From: Leifsonia sp. ZF2019
Lineage (GTDB): Bacteria > Actinomycetota > Actinomycetes > Actinomycetales > Microbacteriaceae
Length of the DNA: 64,000 nucleotides
NCBI RefSeq assembly: GCF_019924635.1
Contig: NZ_CP065037.1
Span: forward strand, 682,001-746,000
Direction of reading: 5' to 3'
In this document: positions 35,328 to 43,507 of the stretch, piece after piece
How positions within the stretch are numbered: the stretch's first letter is position 1
Layout of the letters: the number at the start of each line of letters is the position of its first letter
Translations under genes and position numbers: made by a program
The notes under the pieces: model-generated
Seen by the model: only the letters and a program-made list of their open reading frames with translations
Databases searched by the model: none
Told to the model about the DNA's origin: nothing

Positions 35328-36284
35328 ATGACTGCACCCCGTCGCACGATCGGCACCTCCGACCTCGACGTCTACCCGCTCTCGCTGGGCGGCAACGTCT
35401 TCGGCTGGACCGCGGACGCGGACACCTCGTTCGCGGTGCTCGACGCGTACGTCGCCGCGGGCGGCAACTTCGTCGACACGGCCGACGGCTACTCGGCGTG
35501 GGTGCCGGGCAACACCGGTGGCGACTCCGAGCGCATCCTGGGCCGGTGGTTCGACGCGCGGGGCAACCGCGAGGACGTCGTGCTCGCGACCAAGGTGAGC
35601 CAGCACCCCGACTTCAAGGGACTCGCCGCCGACAACATCCGTCGCGCCGCCGACGCCTCCCTCGAGCGCCTCGGCAGCGAGTACATCGACCTCTATTACG
35701 CGCACTTCGACGACGAGACCGTTCCCCTGGAGGAGACCGTCGCCGCTCTTTCCGGCCTCGTCGACGCCGGCAAGGTGCGTTACATCGGCATCTCCAACTA
35801 CAGCCCCGAGCGCATCGAGGAGTGGTTCCGCATCACCGAGGCCGAGGGTCTGCACCGTGCGGTCGCGCTCCAGCCGCACTACAACCTCGTGGAGCGCTCC
35901 TACGAGCAGAACTACCGTCCGATCGCCGAGCGCGAGAACCTCGGCGTCTTCCCCTACTTCGCCCTGGCTGCGGGGTTCCTGACGGGCAAGTACCGCGACG
36001 GTGTGGCTGTGGACAGCGCCCGGGCGGCCGGTGCCGCCAAGTACCTCGACGACACCGGACGCGCGGTGCTCGGAGCGCTGGACGAGGTCGCCGCCGCACA
36101 CGGCGTCTCGGTCGCAACGGTCTCGCTCGCCTGGCTCGCGGCCCAGCCGACCGTCACGGCACCGATCGCGAGCGCCCGCACCCTCGACCAGTTGCCCGAC
36201 CTCCTGGCGTCCGTCACCCTCGAGCTCACCGGCGACGAGATCGCCGCCCTCGACACCGCTTCGGAGGCCGCCCGCGGCGCCTGA
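35328..36284 (+). CDS. Aldo/keto reductase
   Basis: A 318-aa NADPH-dependent oxidoreductase with a TIM-barrel fold. Family features are RRTIGTSDLDVYPLSLGGN, FVDTADGYSAW (Asp and Tyr of the tetrad), LATKV (Lys), DLYYAHFDD (His) and IGISNYSPERIEEW. It most resembles the YajO/Tas-like branch. GGGAGAG stands about 7 nt before the ATG at 35328. Substrate unknown. Confidence 0.93.
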   Translation: MTAPRRTIGTSDLDVYPLSLGGNVFGWTADADTSFAVLDAYVAAGGNFVDTADGYSAWVPGNTGGDSERILGRWFDARGNREDVVLATKVSQHPDFKGLAADNIRRAADASLERLGSEYIDLYYAHFDDETVPLEETVAALSGLVDAGKVRYIGISNYSPERIEEWFRITEAEGLHRAVALQPHYNLVERSYEQNYRPIAERENLGVFPYFALAAGFLTGKYRDGVAVDSARAAGAAKYLDDTGRAVLGALDEVAAAHGVSVATVSLAWLAAQPTVTAPIASARTLDQLPDLLASVTLELTGDEIAALDTASEAARGA

Positions 36285-36391
36285 GCCGGCGCACGTCGGC
36301 CGGGTCCGCGATGGTCGGAAGCACCCCCGCGGTGATGGTATCCTCGTACGGTTGCCAAAATCGTTCGGGCCTTCCGGCCAGGACCGGCTTC

Positions 36392-36463
<72 letters not shown>

Positions 36464-36493
36464 CCGTCTCCCCGTCCGTCGACGGGAGGCCGC

Positions 36494-36567
36494 GGCGGGG
36501 TAGCTCAGGTGGTTAGAGCACACGGCTCATAATCGTGGTGTCGCGGGTTCGAGTCCCGCCCTCGCTA
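36494..36567 (+). tRNA. tRNA-Met (CAT)
   Basis: The anticodon arm CACGGCTCATAATCGTG exposes CAT. The D-arm GCTCAGGTGGTTAGAGC and T-arm GCGGGTTCGAGTCCCGC are intact; the acceptor stem pairs with two G-T wobbles. The U-paired first position and sequence fit an elongator rather than initiator tRNA. Phage-type genes begin right after it, so its 3' end is a candidate prophage attachment site. Confidence 0.93.
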
Positions 36568-36585
36568 CAAAACACAGGGATCGAG

Positions 36586-36650
36586 AGCGCCGAGTCTCAC
36601 CAACTCGGCGCTTACTCGGCGCTTTCGATTCGCGATAGACCAACTCGGCG
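36586..36650. repeat. Cluster of ACTCGGCG repeats at the prophage left edge
   Basis: ACTCGGCG occurs at 36603, 36614 and 36643 and inverted at 36588. The first inverted and direct copies form a 10-bp hairpin (AGCGCCGAGT with ACTCGGCGCT, 7-nt loop). This could be the tRNA-Met terminator, an integrase arm-site cluster, or both. Confidence 0.6.
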
Positions 36651-36671
36651 TCTGCGGAATAGGATCGCTGC

Positions 36672-36926
36672 ATGACGACGAGTGCCGGCGCCGATGCTTC
36701 CACGGGCGCGACGATTGCGATCGTCGGTCGTGTCGCGATGTGGACTGGGCTTGCCGTCGTCGTCGTCGGACTTCTCTGGGCGGCCGTCTACTTCCTCTCC
36801 CAGGGCGCCGCACCGCTTTCAGATTTTGGTCCGCGGAACTTGCTGGTCGGCCTCACCGTTTCGGTGGCTGGCTTGGTGATTCTCGCGGCTGGTTTGCTCA
36901 TGCGCTGGATTGGACGACGGTCCTAG
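36672..36926 (+). CDS. Small two-helix membrane protein in the prophage left arm
   Basis: An 84-aa protein with two clear hydrophobic helices (VAMWTGLAVVVVGLLWAAVYF and LLVGLTVSVAGLVILAAGLL) and the C-terminal tail RWIGRRS. It is transcribed against the lytic operon, next to attL, as is typical of genes expressed from a resident prophage. No family is known; membrane-linked exclusion functions are common for such proteins, but this is only inference. Confidence 0.65.
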   Translation: MTTSAGADASTGATIAIVGRVAMWTGLAVVVVGLLWAAVYFLSQGAAPLSDFGPRNLLVGLTVSVAGLVILAAGLLMRWIGRRS

Positions 36927-37010
36927 CCGGGCCTTCTCGCGCGAGATTCGTAACTCCTCGGCGAAGGCTATCTCGGCGACCGCTTCGAGCGCTTCGGCGA
37001 GCGTGGTCAT
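36819..37010 (-). CDS. Small helical phage protein
   Basis: A 63-aa ORF starting MTTLAEALEAVAEIAFAEEL, strongly helical at first, then polar. The ATG overlaps the TGA of the preceding 36-aa ORF (ATGA). Its second half overlaps the 84-aa membrane-protein gene on the other strand, so its C-terminus is constrained by that gene and is low complexity. Function unknown. Confidence 0.45.
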   Translation of the reverse strand: MTTLAEALEAVAEIAFAEELRISREKARLGPSSNPAHEQTSRENHQASHRNGEADQQVPRTKI

Positions 37011-37117
37011 CGAATCCGCTCCTGTTCGATGCGGTCGGACTCGATCCTGGCGGCAATCCGAATGAGTACTCGCGCCGCCTGGCGTAGGCATTCTTCACGG
37101 GTGCGTGATTCTGTCAT
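37007..37117 (-). CDS. 36-aa helical phage peptide
   Basis: It reads MTESRTREECLRQAARVLIR, then IAARIESDRIEQERIR, a single amphipathic, charged helix. It couples by ATGA to the next small ORF. Tiny helical peptides like this are frequent in actinobacteriophages. It is too short for most ORF callers. Confidence 0.45.
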   Translation of the reverse strand: MTESRTREECLRQAARVLIRIAARIESDRIEQERIR

Positions 37118-37140
37118 GGGCTGAGCCTATTGTCACTCGC

Positions 37141-37533
37141 GTGCCTGTCGAATGGAGTCCGGTCACCTACGCGCGACCGATGGAGTGGTTCCTGCGCGTC
37201 TCCGAATCGCAGGAGCCTTACGCCGTCGTCCGCCGCTTCCTGAAGGGCGACCCGAACCGCCCTGAGGAGTGGTTCCGCGTCGTCACGTACGCGCCGACCT
37301 CGGAGGGACGCGAGCTGGTCGGATGGGTAAGCGCCTTCGAGGCCGCCTGTCAGCTCGGATGGGACTACAAGTGCGCCTACGAGTCGTGGCGTCACCATAT
37401 GGCTAAGAACCGGGCGAGCAGCGAAGCTATGAGCGCCGCGCAGCCGCCGGCCGCGGAGCTCGTCCGCTTCTATCGCGAGCACGAGAAGAAGAGAGAGCAA
37501 GAGGTCCGGGGAGCCGGGCCTCCCGCCATCTGA
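37141..37533 (+). CDS. Hypothetical prophage or flanking protein
   Basis: About 130 aa from the GTG at 37141 (an earlier start at 37105 would add 12 residues). Soluble, rich in Trp, Glu and Arg (EEWFRVVTYAPTSEGRELVG and AACQLGWDYKCAYESWRHHM). The C-terminus is a charged helix. No family recognised. It ends 23 bp before the transposase start, so it limits how far the insertion sequence can extend to the left. Confidence 0.6.
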   Translation: MPVEWSPVTYARPMEWFLRVSESQEPYAVVRRFLKGDPNRPEEWFRVVTYAPTSEGRELVGWVSAFEAACQLGWDYKCAYESWRHHMAKNRASSEAMSAAQPPAAELVRFYREHEKKREQEVRGAGPPAI

Positions 37534-37556
37534 CGGATCCGGAGTAGGTTTCGCGC

Positions 37557-38645
37557 GTGGGCGAACTCTCGAGCCGCGTGGTCTCTGACCGTTTCACCTT
37601 CGTGGTGGGTGTCGACACGCATTCCGAATCACACACGTACGCCATCCTTCGTGGCCGAAACGGTGAGGTGTGCGCGATCTCAGATTTTCGCGCGGACAGG
37701 CAAGGCATCCAGGCAGCCCTAGCGTGGATCGCCACGGTCGTGAGTGGCGAGACACTGCTCGCGATCGAAGGCGCAAACTCCTACGGCTCACTCCTCGCCC
37801 AGGTAGCGGCGGAGGCGGGGTTCGAGGTCTGTGACGCGCGGGTCAGAATGCGTGATCCCACCAGGCCCAAGAACGACCAGACCGATGCTGTGTGGGCGGC
37901 GTACCGCCTACTGGGTACCCGTCTAGAGTCCCTCGCCCGACCGCGTGCGTGGGGCGCTCGCCAGATGCTCAGCCTCCTCGTGATGTCTCGTCGCGACATG
38001 GAGATCCGCTCGGTTGCTGTTCGCAACCGGCTCGGGGCGATCGTGCGCACAGTCGACCTCGGCCTGGACACAACCCGCAAGATCAGCCGTTCCACCATCC
38101 GCACCCTCGCAGACCACGACTGGGCCAGAGCCGACGACCCACTCACCATGCTGGGACGCCGAGAGGTGTCCCGGATGGCCAACGAATACCTGCTGCTACT
38201 CGAACAGCTCGACAGCAACAAGAGCGACCTCGAGGCCGTCGTCAGGTCTCTCGCTCCGGGGCTGCTGGAGATCTACGGAGTCGGCCCCGTCACTGCCGCA
38301 GTTATCCTCGGTGCGTACTCCCACGTCGGCCGCGTCCGATCCGAGTCTGCGTTCGCATCGCTGGCCGGCGTCGCGCCGATCGAGTACGCGTCAGGTAAGA
38401 CGACCCGGCACCGCCTCAACCGCGGCGGTGACCGCCAGCTCAATCGCGCGATCCACACCATCGTCGTCGTGAGACTGTCCCGCGAAGGCCGCACTCGCGA
38501 GTACGTTCGACGGCGCACGACTGAGGGAGTGTCGAAGGCCAACGCGATTCGGAGCCTCAAACGCTACGTCGCGCGCGAGATCTTCAGACAAGTCGATCGG
38601 ATGATGCGGGCAGGGGAGGCGGGCAAAACCACTGGCAGCCACTAG
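37557..38645 (+). CDS. IS110/IS1111-family transposase (DEDD)
   Basis: A 362-aa recombinase. The N-terminal RuvC-like DEDD domain contains VVGVDTHSESHTYAIL, LLAIEGANSYGSLLAQVA and KNDQTDAVWAA. The C-terminal transposase_20 region has LEIYGVGPVTAAVILGAYSH and the conserved FASLAGVAPIEYASGKTTRH, which includes the serine region. Full length and apparently intact. IS110-group enzymes use a structured guide RNA encoded beside the gene. Confidence 0.93.
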   Translation: MGELSSRVVSDRFTFVVGVDTHSESHTYAILRGRNGEVCAISDFRADRQGIQAALAWIATVVSGETLLAIEGANSYGSLLAQVAAEAGFEVCDARVRMRDPTRPKNDQTDAVWAAYRLLGTRLESLARPRAWGARQMLSLLVMSRRDMEIRSVAVRNRLGAIVRTVDLGLDTTRKISRSTIRTLADHDWARADDPLTMLGRREVSRMANEYLLLLEQLDSNKSDLEAVVRSLAPGLLEIYGVGPVTAAVILGAYSHVGRVRSESAFASLAGVAPIEYASGKTTRHRLNRGGDRQLNRAIHTIVVVRLSREGRTREYVRRRTTEGVSKANAIRSLKRYVAREIFRQVDRMMRAGEAGKTTGSH

Positions 38646-38845
38646 CGGGCAGCTTATGTTCGAGCCACGCCTCCCCGTACGAGACTAGTGACGACGGACG
38701 AAGCTGCACCGAGGCATCCGTTGAGCCAGTGTGATCATTGGTCACGCCGCCTTCACGAAGGTAGCACCGCTCAGCGGGGCGCAAACTGCCGAACACCCAC
38801 GACCCACTCGGGGAGCGACGGCAGCCTACGCCGAAACACGAAGAA
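38646..38845 (+). ncRNA. Candidate IS1111-type bridge RNA region
   Basis: Two hundred bases after the transposase stop contain no gene but several short stems, including CCTTCACGAAGG at 38750-38761 and CCGCTCAGCGG at 38767-38777. IS1111-group elements carry their bridge RNA 3' of the transposase. The 5' side offers only 23 bp here, so this is the only room for one. Not folded or compared. Confidence 0.3.
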
Positions 38846-38879
38846 GAGCCCCGGCTCACCCGAAGGTGAGCCGGGGCTC
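38846..38879 (-). terminator. Terminator at the end of the prophage late operon
   Basis: A perfect 15-bp stem (GAGCCCCGGCTCACC with GGTGAGCCGGGGCTC) with a CGAA tetraloop. On the minus strand it is followed by TTCTTCGTGTTT. It ends the long tail-lysis operon just before the transposase region. Confidence 0.9.
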
Positions 38880-38944
38880 GTGGTCATGATCGACTATGAC
38901 CTACTCCTGTGCGGATGCTGCTGCGCCGTCAGAGCGGAGACGCT

Positions 38945-39442
38945 CTAGGCGGCGTGTTTCGCGAGGTAGACCGGTGCGGCGTCCGTGCCGAGCAGGAACC
39001 GCGCGGACGGCCAGCGCGAGACGATCCACCGGGCGAGCGCGTAGTAGGCCGCCTGGATGAGCGCGACGAGGCCGACGATGAGCGTCGACTGGGTGTCCGC
39101 GTCGAGAGCAAGGCCGAGCGCGACGACGGTCGCGACGAGCGCGCCGGCGAGCGACGGGATGATGGTGCGCACGAGGGACGCCCAGAGATTGTCGACCGCG
39201 GCGAACTGCGGTGCGGTCGGCCAGCCGAGCAGCGCACCGATCCACGGCACCCGCACCTCGATGACCCGCACGAGCACGTAGTACGCATTCTGGGTCAGCG
39301 GGACGAGGAACGCGATGAGCGCGAGCTTTACGGGCCCGGTGAAGTCGATGCCGGTGTGCACGAGGAGCCACGCCAGCGCGGCGCCGACGAGGTACGGCAC
39401 GTAGGTGCGGATGTAGGCGAGCGCCTTGTCGTTGGGGGTCAT
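38945..39442 (-). CDS. Phage holin-like membrane protein
   Basis: A 165-aa protein with about four hydrophobic helices (YLVGAALAWLLVHTG, PVKLALIAFLVPLTQNAYYV, IIPSLAGALVATVVALGLAL, STLIVGLVALIQAAYYALA). As the last gene of the late operon, after the endolysin, it fits a holin. The ATG at 39442 overlaps the preceding stop (ATGA). The family is not certain. Confidence 0.72.
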   Translation of the reverse strand: MTPNDKALAYIRTYVPYLVGAALAWLLVHTGIDFTGPVKLALIAFLVPLTQNAYYVLVRVIEVRVPWIGALLGWPTAPQFAAVDNLWASLVRTIIPSLAGALVATVVALGLALDADTQSTLIVGLVALIQAAYYALARWIVSRWPSARFLLGTDAAPVYLAKHAA

Positions 39443-39930
39443 AGCGGTTGGTCTCCTTGGGAGTCGGGGGTGGGGTCGGGTGCACGGTGCCTGGCAGGAG
39501 GCATGAATCGGTTGCGCGGCCATGTACGTTCGATCAGTTCGAGACGTTCTCGGGAGTCGGCGATGTCTTCGTCCTGGTCGCCTTGCGAGGCGATGAGCTT
39601 CTTGAGGACCACGTCGTGTGACTCGAGCAGCTCGCCGTGAGACTCGAGGAGAGCGATGATCTTGTCGTTCTGCTTGGTCACCACCTCGTGACGCTCGTCG
39701 TTCTCCTCCCGCATATTGATCGGCTCGCCGGTCACGGGGTCCCGGTGGTTGTTCTCGACCTGGTCCAGCGTGCGGTCAGTCTTCTGGTCGATGCGCTTGA
39801 GACGTCTATTCGCGCGCGCCTGCAGCACGTACGGGCCGATGACCGCCGCGATGAGCGCGACGAGGACGCTCGCCCATCCGCCCGGGATGTCGACGATGAC
39901 CGGGCCGCCGGTCCCGGTAAGCACGATCAC
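39439..39930 (-). CDS. Phage single-pass membrane protein (DUF2746-like), possible second lysis protein
   Basis: A 163-aa protein. An N-terminal transmembrane helix (GWASVLVALIAAVIGPYVLQ) is followed by a long charged coiled-coil (RLKRIDQKTDRTLDQVENNH) and a Pro-rich end. The layout matches DUF2746-type proteins that sit between endolysin and holin in actinobacteriophages, possibly anti-holins. GTG start. Overlaps the holin-like gene by four bases. Confidence 0.65.
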   Translation of the reverse strand: MIVLTGTGGPVIVDIPGGWASVLVALIAAVIGPYVLQARANRRLKRIDQKTDRTLDQVENNHRDPVTGEPINMREENDERHEVVTKQNDKIIALLESHGELLESHDVVLKKLIASQGDQDEDIADSRERLELIERTWPRNRFMPPARHRAPDPTPDSQGDQPL

Positions 39931-39939
39931 GCGGAAGTG

Positions 39940-40794
39940 CTACTTCGTCGCGCGCTTGTTGGTGAACGCGGAGTCCGTGCCGAGCGCGAGGTTGATCAGG
40001 GTCTGGAACTGCGTCGTGCCGATCGCGGCGGCCTTGGCCTGCTCGACCGTGTCGTAGGTCTGCGAGTAGAAGTCGCGAGCGTTGCGGGCCTGCTGCTCGC
40101 CGTCGTTGCAGTAGAGGATGTTGTTCTGGCCCGGGGTGCGGTGCCAGAAGATGATCACGAACTGCGGCAGGCCGGCCGGCGGCGTGGCGCAGTAGTAGAG
40201 GCGCCCGCGGCTCTCGCGCAGGAGCATCTCCTTGATCAGGGCGGTCTGGGCGGCGTTGGACGCGTCCGCCTGCTTGCGGAGGTCTTCGATGGTGGCCATG
40301 TCGATCTCGTCTCCTTGGGGGATCAGGGTTGCGCCGCCATCAGCGGCCGAGGTGGTGCCCGGGTAGGGCGGTCGGATGTAGCTGAGGATGTAGCCGGCGG
40401 AGCGGGTGCGGTCGCGCATGTCGTCGCCGGGGTTCGAGTTCGTGCCGCGGGAGGTGACGATCGACCCGCCGGACGAGACCGAGACGACGATCTCGGTGTG
40501 GTCGGGGTCGCCGTCGCCGTCCCAGTCGAACGCGAGCACGTCGCCGCGCTGTACGCCCGCGTGCCCGGGATGCCAGACGCCGAGGTTGCGACCCCAGGTC
40601 TGGATCTGCGAGACGTAGCTGTAGAACGGGTTGCCGAGGGAGTTGAGGCCGAAGAGGTAGAAGCTCACGCAGGCGGCGCAGTCGTCGTACGCGCTGATGC
40701 CCTTCGGCCACCACGGGTTCGGCCACCGAGTGCGGAACTGCTCCTCCATCGCGGCGAGCATGTCGTCGACGCTGCGCTGGAGAAGGTCAGGCAT
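39940..40794 (-). CDS. Phage endolysin with CHAP domain
   Basis: A 284-aa cell-wall hydrolase. The N-terminal CHAP-type domain has the catalytic Cys in YDDCAACVSFYL and the His in GDPDHTEIVVSV, with the usual RGDVLAFDWDG between. The C-terminal half (IEDLRKQADASNAAQTALIK onward) is probably a wall-binding or spacer domain. GAGGAGG stands 6 nt before the ATG at 40794. It cleaves peptidoglycan at the end of lytic growth. Confidence 0.87.
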   Translation of the reverse strand: MPDLLQRSVDDMLAAMEEQFRTRWPNPWWPKGISAYDDCAACVSFYLFGLNSLGNPFYSYVSQIQTWGRNLGVWHPGHAGVQRGDVLAFDWDGDGDPDHTEIVVSVSSGGSIVTSRGTNSNPGDDMRDRTRSAGYILSYIRPPYPGTTSAADGGATLIPQGDEIDMATIEDLRKQADASNAAQTALIKEMLLRESRGRLYYCATPPAGLPQFVIIFWHRTPGQNNILYCNDGEQQARNARDFYSQTYDTVEQAKAAAIGTTQFQTLINLALGTDSAFTNKRATK

Positions 40795-40921
40795 CGGGGT
40801 CCTCCTCGCCATAGCTCGAGCTGATCGCCTCCGGCGCCGGCTTCTTGACGGCGTTCATCGGCGGCAGCGGGGTCCCGTCCGAGTCATACGGGATGTTGGG
40901 GTCGGGTTCGATCTCAGTCAC
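40787..40921 (-). CDS. 44-aa phage peptide before the endolysin gene
   Basis: It reads MTEIEPDPNIPYDSDGTPLP and ends SSYGEEDPDA: acidic, Pro-rich and probably unfolded. AGGAGGACCCC before its GTG is a strong ribosome-binding site. Its end overlaps the endolysin start by eight bases, so it may set endolysin translation. Confidence 0.6.
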   Translation of the reverse strand: MTEIEPDPNIPYDSDGTPLPPMNAVKKPAPEAISSSYGEEDPDA

Positions 40922-40930
40922 GGGGTCCTC

Positions 40931-41485
40931 CTAGACCGCGTCGAAGGTGGTGTCGATCCAGCCGACGGCGGAGGCTGTGGAGCTCACCCAGAGGATGTTC
41001 ATGGTGCCGTCGGTGTTGAAGATGCAGTTCATGACGCCGGGGGAGCCACCGGTCGTGAGGGAGCCGACGGCGACGTGCTGGGCGACGGGTCGGAATCCGG
41101 GTGGCAGGGTGAAGATCGGGCCGGTCGCGACGAGGGGGTTTGTCCCGCGGTTGAACTGGAGCGCGAGAGTGACTGAGCCGTTCCGCCTCGAGAGGCGGTT
41201 TGTGAGGCCGGCGCCGTATCCGTTCGCGAACGAGGAGATGCTGCTCAGCTGGGTGGCTTGACCGATCGGCACCCAACTGCCGTTGTCGTTGATGTAGAAA
41301 GTGTCGGTGTCGCGGGCGTAGACGAGGCGGCCGCTGTAGGTCGACGCCGCCGACGGGAAGTCGTTCGCGGTCGCGTAGCTGCGATTCTCGATGTCGTCCC
41401 AGTGCTGAGACTGTGCGACGATCTGCGCGGGCCCTTCCATACCGGACCCGTTGGTGAGGGCCGGGTAGTTCGTTACGCCTGGCAT
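40931..41485 (-). CDS. Phage minor tail protein / tail-fibre tip-like protein
   Basis: A 184-aa protein: MPGVTNYPALTNGSGMEGPA, then a short helix and a beta-rich body (GRLVYARDTDTFYINDNGSW, SVTLALQFNRGTNPLVATGP). The phrase with YxRDTDTFYIND is a common phage fibre motif. It starts at the ATG at 41485, just after the previous gene. Probably a distal tail component that contacts the host. Confidence 0.7.
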   Translation of the reverse strand: MPGVTNYPALTNGSGMEGPAQIVAQSQHWDDIENRSYATANDFPSAASTYSGRLVYARDTDTFYINDNGSWVPIGQATQLSSISSFANGYGAGLTNRLSRRNGSVTLALQFNRGTNPLVATGPIFTLPPGFRPVAQHVAVGSLTTGGSPGVMNCIFNTDGTMNILWVSSTASAVGWIDTTFDAV

Positions 41486-41489
41486 GGGG

Positions 41490-42401
41490 TCATGTCCTCC
41501 ATCTGATGAACAGTGCGCCGGAGTTGTTGACGCCGGCGCGGCTCCACTTGTGGTAGCCGCCGTGGTTGGTTCCAAGGCCGAGCGCGGCGCCGGTCTTGAG
41601 GAGGTCGCCGAGCGCGGTTGGCAGGTTCTTCCAGCCGGTGCCGCCGGGCACGGTCCCGGCGCTGCTGACGGCGGGTGCGCCGGTCGCGCCGGCGAGCGAG
41701 TGCACGCCGATCGTCGGGTCCGAGCCGGTCGTGTAGAAGGCGTCCACGTAGACGCGGATCTCGAGGATGGTCGCGGTGTCGGGGATGGTGTCGGCGATGC
41801 CGGCGTAGAACCACGCGCCGAGGGTGCTGTCGGAGCACCAGACGTTCGAGTCCTGCCACTTGGAGTAGGTCGTCGACCACGTGCCGGACCCGTTCGGGTC
41901 GAACGTGAGGGACTTCTCCTGCGCGACTGGCGAGACGACCGGCGGCGGGATGTACACCGGGTCGAGGGTGATCGGGTCGGCGGAGAGCTTCGCGAACGCG
42001 AAGCCGCCCGACCACCAGTCCACGATGATCCGGTCGTTCAGCGCGAACGTGATCGTCGAGTCGTAGGCGATCGTCTTCACGGTGCCGTCGTCGCCGGTGA
42101 AGCCGAGCACGCCGCTCGCCGGCGCCGTCGTGACCTTCCCCGTCATCGACCGCGGCACCGGTCCCAGGCAGAGGGCCTGCTGCCCGATCCACCCCACCCA
42201 GCACTTCTGCTGCGGGATGGGCGGCGCGGCGCCGAGCATCGGGATCGAGATCGCGCCGCCAGAGACGATGACGTTCGCGAGACCGTTCGTCCAGTCGATC
42301 GACGAGCAGATGCCCTGCTGCAGGTTCGACAGGCCCGACTTCATGTCCGCCAGGGCGGACGCCGTCGCGCGCGCGGGCGAGCGCGTCACCGTCCCGCTCA
42401 C
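41490..42401 (-). CDS. Phage minor tail protein
   Basis: A 303-aa protein. The N-terminal part (MKSGLSNLQQGICSSIDWTN) resembles tail-hub or baseplate spike accessory proteins with an OB-like domain (DSTITFALNDRIIVDWWSGG). The C-terminal part is a beta-sandwich (WCSDSTLGAWFYAGIADTIP). The GTG overlaps the upstream stop (GTGA). Confidence 0.7.
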   Translation of the reverse strand: MSGTVTRSPARATASALADMKSGLSNLQQGICSSIDWTNGLANVIVSGGAISIPMLGAAPPIPQQKCWVGWIGQQALCLGPVPRSMTGKVTTAPASGVLGFTGDDGTVKTIAYDSTITFALNDRIIVDWWSGGFAFAKLSADPITLDPVYIPPPVVSPVAQEKSLTFDPNGSGTWSTTYSKWQDSNVWCSDSTLGAWFYAGIADTIPDTATILEIRVYVDAFYTTGSDPTIGVHSLAGATGAPAVSSAGTVPGGTGWKNLPTALGDLLKTGAALGLGTNHGGYHKWSRAGVNNSGALFIRWRT

Positions 42402-43507
42402 GGGGTGATCACCTCGGCGACCGTCATGGTGCCCGACATCAGGTCCGTCGGGTCGAGGCTGAACTGCATGGTCGCGATCTCGCCGCGGTACGTCTTGTCG
42501 GACACCTCGTCGATGACGTCCCCGAAGTCGCCGATCTCCAGGTCGGGTCGCGGCAGGCACGAGAACGTGACGGTATGCGCCTGCTGCGTCGACACGCGCG
42601 CGAGCGACGTCGCGGCCGCGGCATCCGCCATCGCCTGCGTCGTCATCAGCGGATCGGCGAGTTTGTACGGGCGGCGCCCGAAGGGACCACGCACGTACAG
42701 CGGGTGCGCCGGCTCGTCGATCATCTTGATGCCGAGGATCTTCGGGTCGTTCGGGTTGGTGACGACGACGCAGTTGTAGAGCTTGTTCGTCATCGTGTCC
42801 GAGATCGCGACGGTGCCGTTCACCTCGAACTCGGGCGTGGTCGCCGTCAGCCAGCGGTCGCGGGCGCGCGCCGTGAGCAGGCCGTCGCGCGTCATGTGGG
42901 GGACGCCGTTGAGGTTCGCCATCAGCTTCGTGATGGCGTCGGACATGCTCGTGTAGGTGATCCCCGCGGGGACCGCCGTGTCCACCAGCGAGGTGCGCAG
43001 TCCGAGACCCTGCGGCATGAGGCGCTGGATCTCGGTCCACGTGCTCGGCCCGGCGACCGTCGAGGTCGGCGCGGTGAAGTCGTCGTTCTGGAGGATGTCC
43101 ATCCGGTCGCGCACGGTGAGCTGCAGCGACCAGCCCGCATCCCGCTGCGACGGGTAGCGGTGGAAGTACTCCTCCATGTCGGGCACTTCCGTGATCCGGA
43201 ACCGGCCGAGCGGGATGCCGGGCGCCGAGCCGACATTCTGCAGCGACCGCCACAGGGCGATCTCCTGGCCGAACGGAGCGAAGGTGTCCTGCTGGTTGCG
43301 CGGGGTGTAGTCGGTTCCGCTGTCGCCCAGGTACAGGGTGCCCGAGCTCTCGACCGCTGCGGACCCGTCGAAGGAGATCGACCCCTGCCCGAACAGCGGT
43401 ACCTCCGCAAGCGTCTGCTCCGAGCCGTAGTACGCCGACGCCCGGTAGACGCTGGTGCCGGAGGTCTCCAGTGCGGCGAGCACGTCGGAGTCGAGTGCCA
43501 GGACCAT
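42398..43507 (-). CDS. Phage tail protein, DUF5047-like
   Basis: A 369-aa protein. SISFDGSAAVESSGTLYLGD and FGQEIALWRSLQN are typical of DUF5047 minor tail proteins, related to baseplate hub proteins. The C-terminal PDLEIGDFGDVIDEVSDKTY region fits a receptor-binding-hub fold. Directly follows the large minor tail gene with no gap. Confidence 0.8.
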   Translation of the reverse strand: MVLALDSDVLAALETSGTSVYRASAYYGSEQTLAEVPLFGQGSISFDGSAAVESSGTLYLGDSGTDYTPRNQQDTFAPFGQEIALWRSLQNVGSAPGIPLGRFRITEVPDMEEYFHRYPSQRDAGWSLQLTVRDRMDILQNDDFTAPTSTVAGPSTWTEIQRLMPQGLGLRTSLVDTAVPAGITYTSMSDAITKLMANLNGVPHMTRDGLLTARARDRWLTATTPEFEVNGTVAISDTMTNKLYNCVVVTNPNDPKILGIKMIDEPAHPLYVRGPFGRRPYKLADPLMTTQAMADAAAATSLARVSTQQAHTVTFSCLPRPDLEIGDFGDVIDEVSDKTYRGEIATMQFSLDPTDLMSGTMTVAEVITP

